A program made the position numbers and the translations under genes. From Cymbomonas tetramitiformis (taxonomy: Eukaryota > Chlorophyta > Pyramimonadophyceae > Pyramimonadales > Pyramimonadaceae), in contig LGRX02025947.1 in the NCBI GenBank assembly GCA_001247695.2, positions 19,923-83,922 on the forward strand: a stretch of 64,000 bases of DNA, read 5' to 3'. Below the pieces are notes generated by a model. That model searched no databases, was not told where the DNA came from, and worked only from the letters and a program-made list of their open reading frames with translations. This document shows, piece after piece, positions 62,617-64,000 of this stretch. The stretch's first letter is position 1. Each line of letters begins with the position of its first letter.

Positions 62617-63849
62617 ACGGTCCTTGGCAACGACATCCGTAGCGAAGACAGATATGGCGGAACGCCTCTGCACAAGGCCGCGGCGACTGGGCAGGTCCTT
62701 CCTCGCCCGCGCAGGCGGCTGCGACGCACGCAGGGAGCTCCTCCCTCGCCCATCAACGATGTGGCGGCGGGTCATCCCTGAATCGATGTTCACCAAACTT
62801 GGGTCTGCCTTGAGCTGTAACTAAATGCCCAGGGCGGCTCGAAGCTATCTGCCTGTCGAGTGTGACTAGCAAGTAATGGACTCTGGAAAAGTTAACCGTG
62901 TTGCGGATGTGCTGAGCAGTTTGAAGCAATCGAGACGCTGATAAATTTGGGAGCACATTCCGACTCCAGAGATTCCGGTGCGTTCCGTTAGTCTCCGGCC
63001 TTGAGGACCGAAGATGCGCAGAAAACGTTTCGCCCGATTTAGCGATGTACATAGGTTTCTCGACATAACAGCAATAAGGCAGAGATGTTCTATCTAGTAC
63101 AGATAATGACAGAAGGTTAAGGGCAAGAACCTTCAGCAGCACAGATATGCTCAGGCTGATTTGAAGATGTTCCTATGCGCACAACGGCGCATTCGTGCAG
63201 AGCTCCTGTGAAGAGAGTCCAACTGTTTGGCTGTGCCGCGCAGAGGGTAAAACTGCACTTTACACCGCCACGATGAAAGGCCACGTGTTAACGATCCAGG
63301 TGCAGTACAATGCCCATGTTTTGAGCGCGCTCTAAATTTGAGAAGCGCCTTGTCCTCAAATGATAAGTACAGGAGGCCCTTCTGCAGACTCCCTCTGAAA
63401 TGTCTTCCGGTTGCGGGATGCTTCGTCTGCTGCCGCGAAATGGTCGTTGCGGTCGGTGTCTTTGCGTTTTCGAGGTTCGAAGATGGCTATCCGGGCTGTT
63501 GAGCTGCCAGTGGACAAATTTCCACTTAGAGCACAAAAGGGCCCTCTTCCACCTGTCTCACGATCCGGCATCCCAAGCCTATGTTCTCTGCAGTTGCTGG
63601 GAGCGGGGGACCTTGTCGAGCTCGGAGGATCCTGTGAGGGGGCGCTGAATGACCTCTGGCCTGCAGGCGCTGAGGAGGCTCGGAGCGAATTTAGATGGGA
63701 AGAGCACGGACGGGAGCAGCCCTCTGCATGTGGCAGCTTGGAATGGGGACCTCGAGGCTCTTCGGTCACTCGCTTTTCTCGGCGCTGACCTGGATTGTGT
63801 GGACTGCGACGGCTGGACGCCGCTGCACCTTGCCGGAGTGCGCTCACGG
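62617..63849 (+). CDS. Ankyrin-repeat protein, partial (at least 4 exons)
   Basis: Exons: 62617-62694 (DIRSEDRYGGTPLHKAAATGQ), 62920-62977 (FEAIETLINLGAHSDSRDS), 63244-63299 (GKTALYTATMKGHVLTIQ), 63667-63849 (ALRRLGANLDGKSTDGSSPLHVAAWNGDLEAL...GADLDCVDCDGWTPLHLAGVRSR), each bounded by AG and GT and joining in frame. The joined pieces give about four ankyrin repeats with the TPLHxAAxxGH signature. Introns fall at a similar place within repeats, as in many ankyrin genes. Ankyrin repeats bind partner proteins; the partner is unknown. Both ends lie outside what I can define: upstream exons are uncertain and the last intron runs to the right edge. Confidence 0.8.
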
Positions 63850-64000
63850 GTAAGAGTTTTCTTTCGGCTCGTCAGGCACCCCAGTCTCTCGTCGCGAGAC
63901 AAGCTGAAAAGGCATGTCAGCAACGACTTTGTGCGAGGCTCCTCGCCTTCTCGGTGGCACTTCCATCCGAGCGGGCGCTCCCGTTCGAGCAGGCACTTCC

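Noticed and set aside
62335..62781. 148-codon plus-strand ORF as a single-exon gene
   Set aside because: Its open length is due to a 42-bp tandem duplication; only the segment from 62617 matches an ankyrin repeat, with splice borders on both sides.

Overview
The window reads as nuclear DNA of a eukaryotic microalga, most likely a green alga; I cannot name a species. Evidence: two convincing multi-exon genes with GT-AG introns (a PP2C phosphatase at 2555-5058 and an ankyrin-repeat gene from about 62.6 kb to the right edge), hydroxyproline-type SPPPP linkers of the kind found in chlorophyte wall/matrix proteins, degenerate TTTAGGG-like tracts, and very heavy transposon content. There is no bacterial-style operon, rRNA or CRISPR.

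Layout. 0-1.15 kb: start of a retroelement gag (minus strand, runs off the left edge). 2.5-5.1 kb: host PP2C gene. 6.2-13 kb: a family of small LTR retroelements ('family X': 235-320 bp LTRs with a strong hairpin, gag fragments with an unusual Cys/His finger, short LTR-internal-LTR copies), arrays of a roughly 12-bp minisatellite, and a 1317-bp solo LTR of a second family ('family M'). 13-19 kb: an intronless minus-strand block of long ORFs of unknown function (multi-pass membrane protein, a large broken ORF, a coiled-coil protein), studded with TA-flanked MITEs; this looks like a decaying virus-like or otherwise foreign insertion. 19-36 kb: a family-M Ty3/gypsy retrotransposon (minus strand) whose gag is split by a 7.65-kb CACTA-type DNA transposon and whose LTR is split by a MITE. 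36-47.2 kb: more intronless unknown ORFs and a very long, broken gene for a secreted Cys-rich/proline-rich/G8-domain protein, interrupted by a MITE and a solo family-M LTR. 47.2-51.7 kb: 3' half of a second family-M retrotransposon ending in a complete LTR. 51.7-54.3 kb: a small methyltransferase-like ORF and fragments. 54.3-58.4 kb: telomere-like and minisatellite repeats with a complete small family-X element. 58.4-64 kb: host-like sequence with an unidentified minus-strand multi-exon gene and the ankyrin gene.

The most notable system is the family-M retrotransposon. It encodes, besides protease, reverse transcriptase, RNase H, integrase and a chromodomain, two different DNA base-modification domains: a phage Dam-like N6-adenine methyltransferase domain upstream of integrase and a C5-cytosine methyltransferase domain downstream of the chromodomain. 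Its 1317-bp LTR also carries a conserved 347-codon ORF. Three LTR copies have exactly the same length, and two solo LTRs show 5-bp target duplications, so the boundaries are well supported. Nested insertions give a clear relative chronology (family X array, then family M, then CACTA and MITEs).
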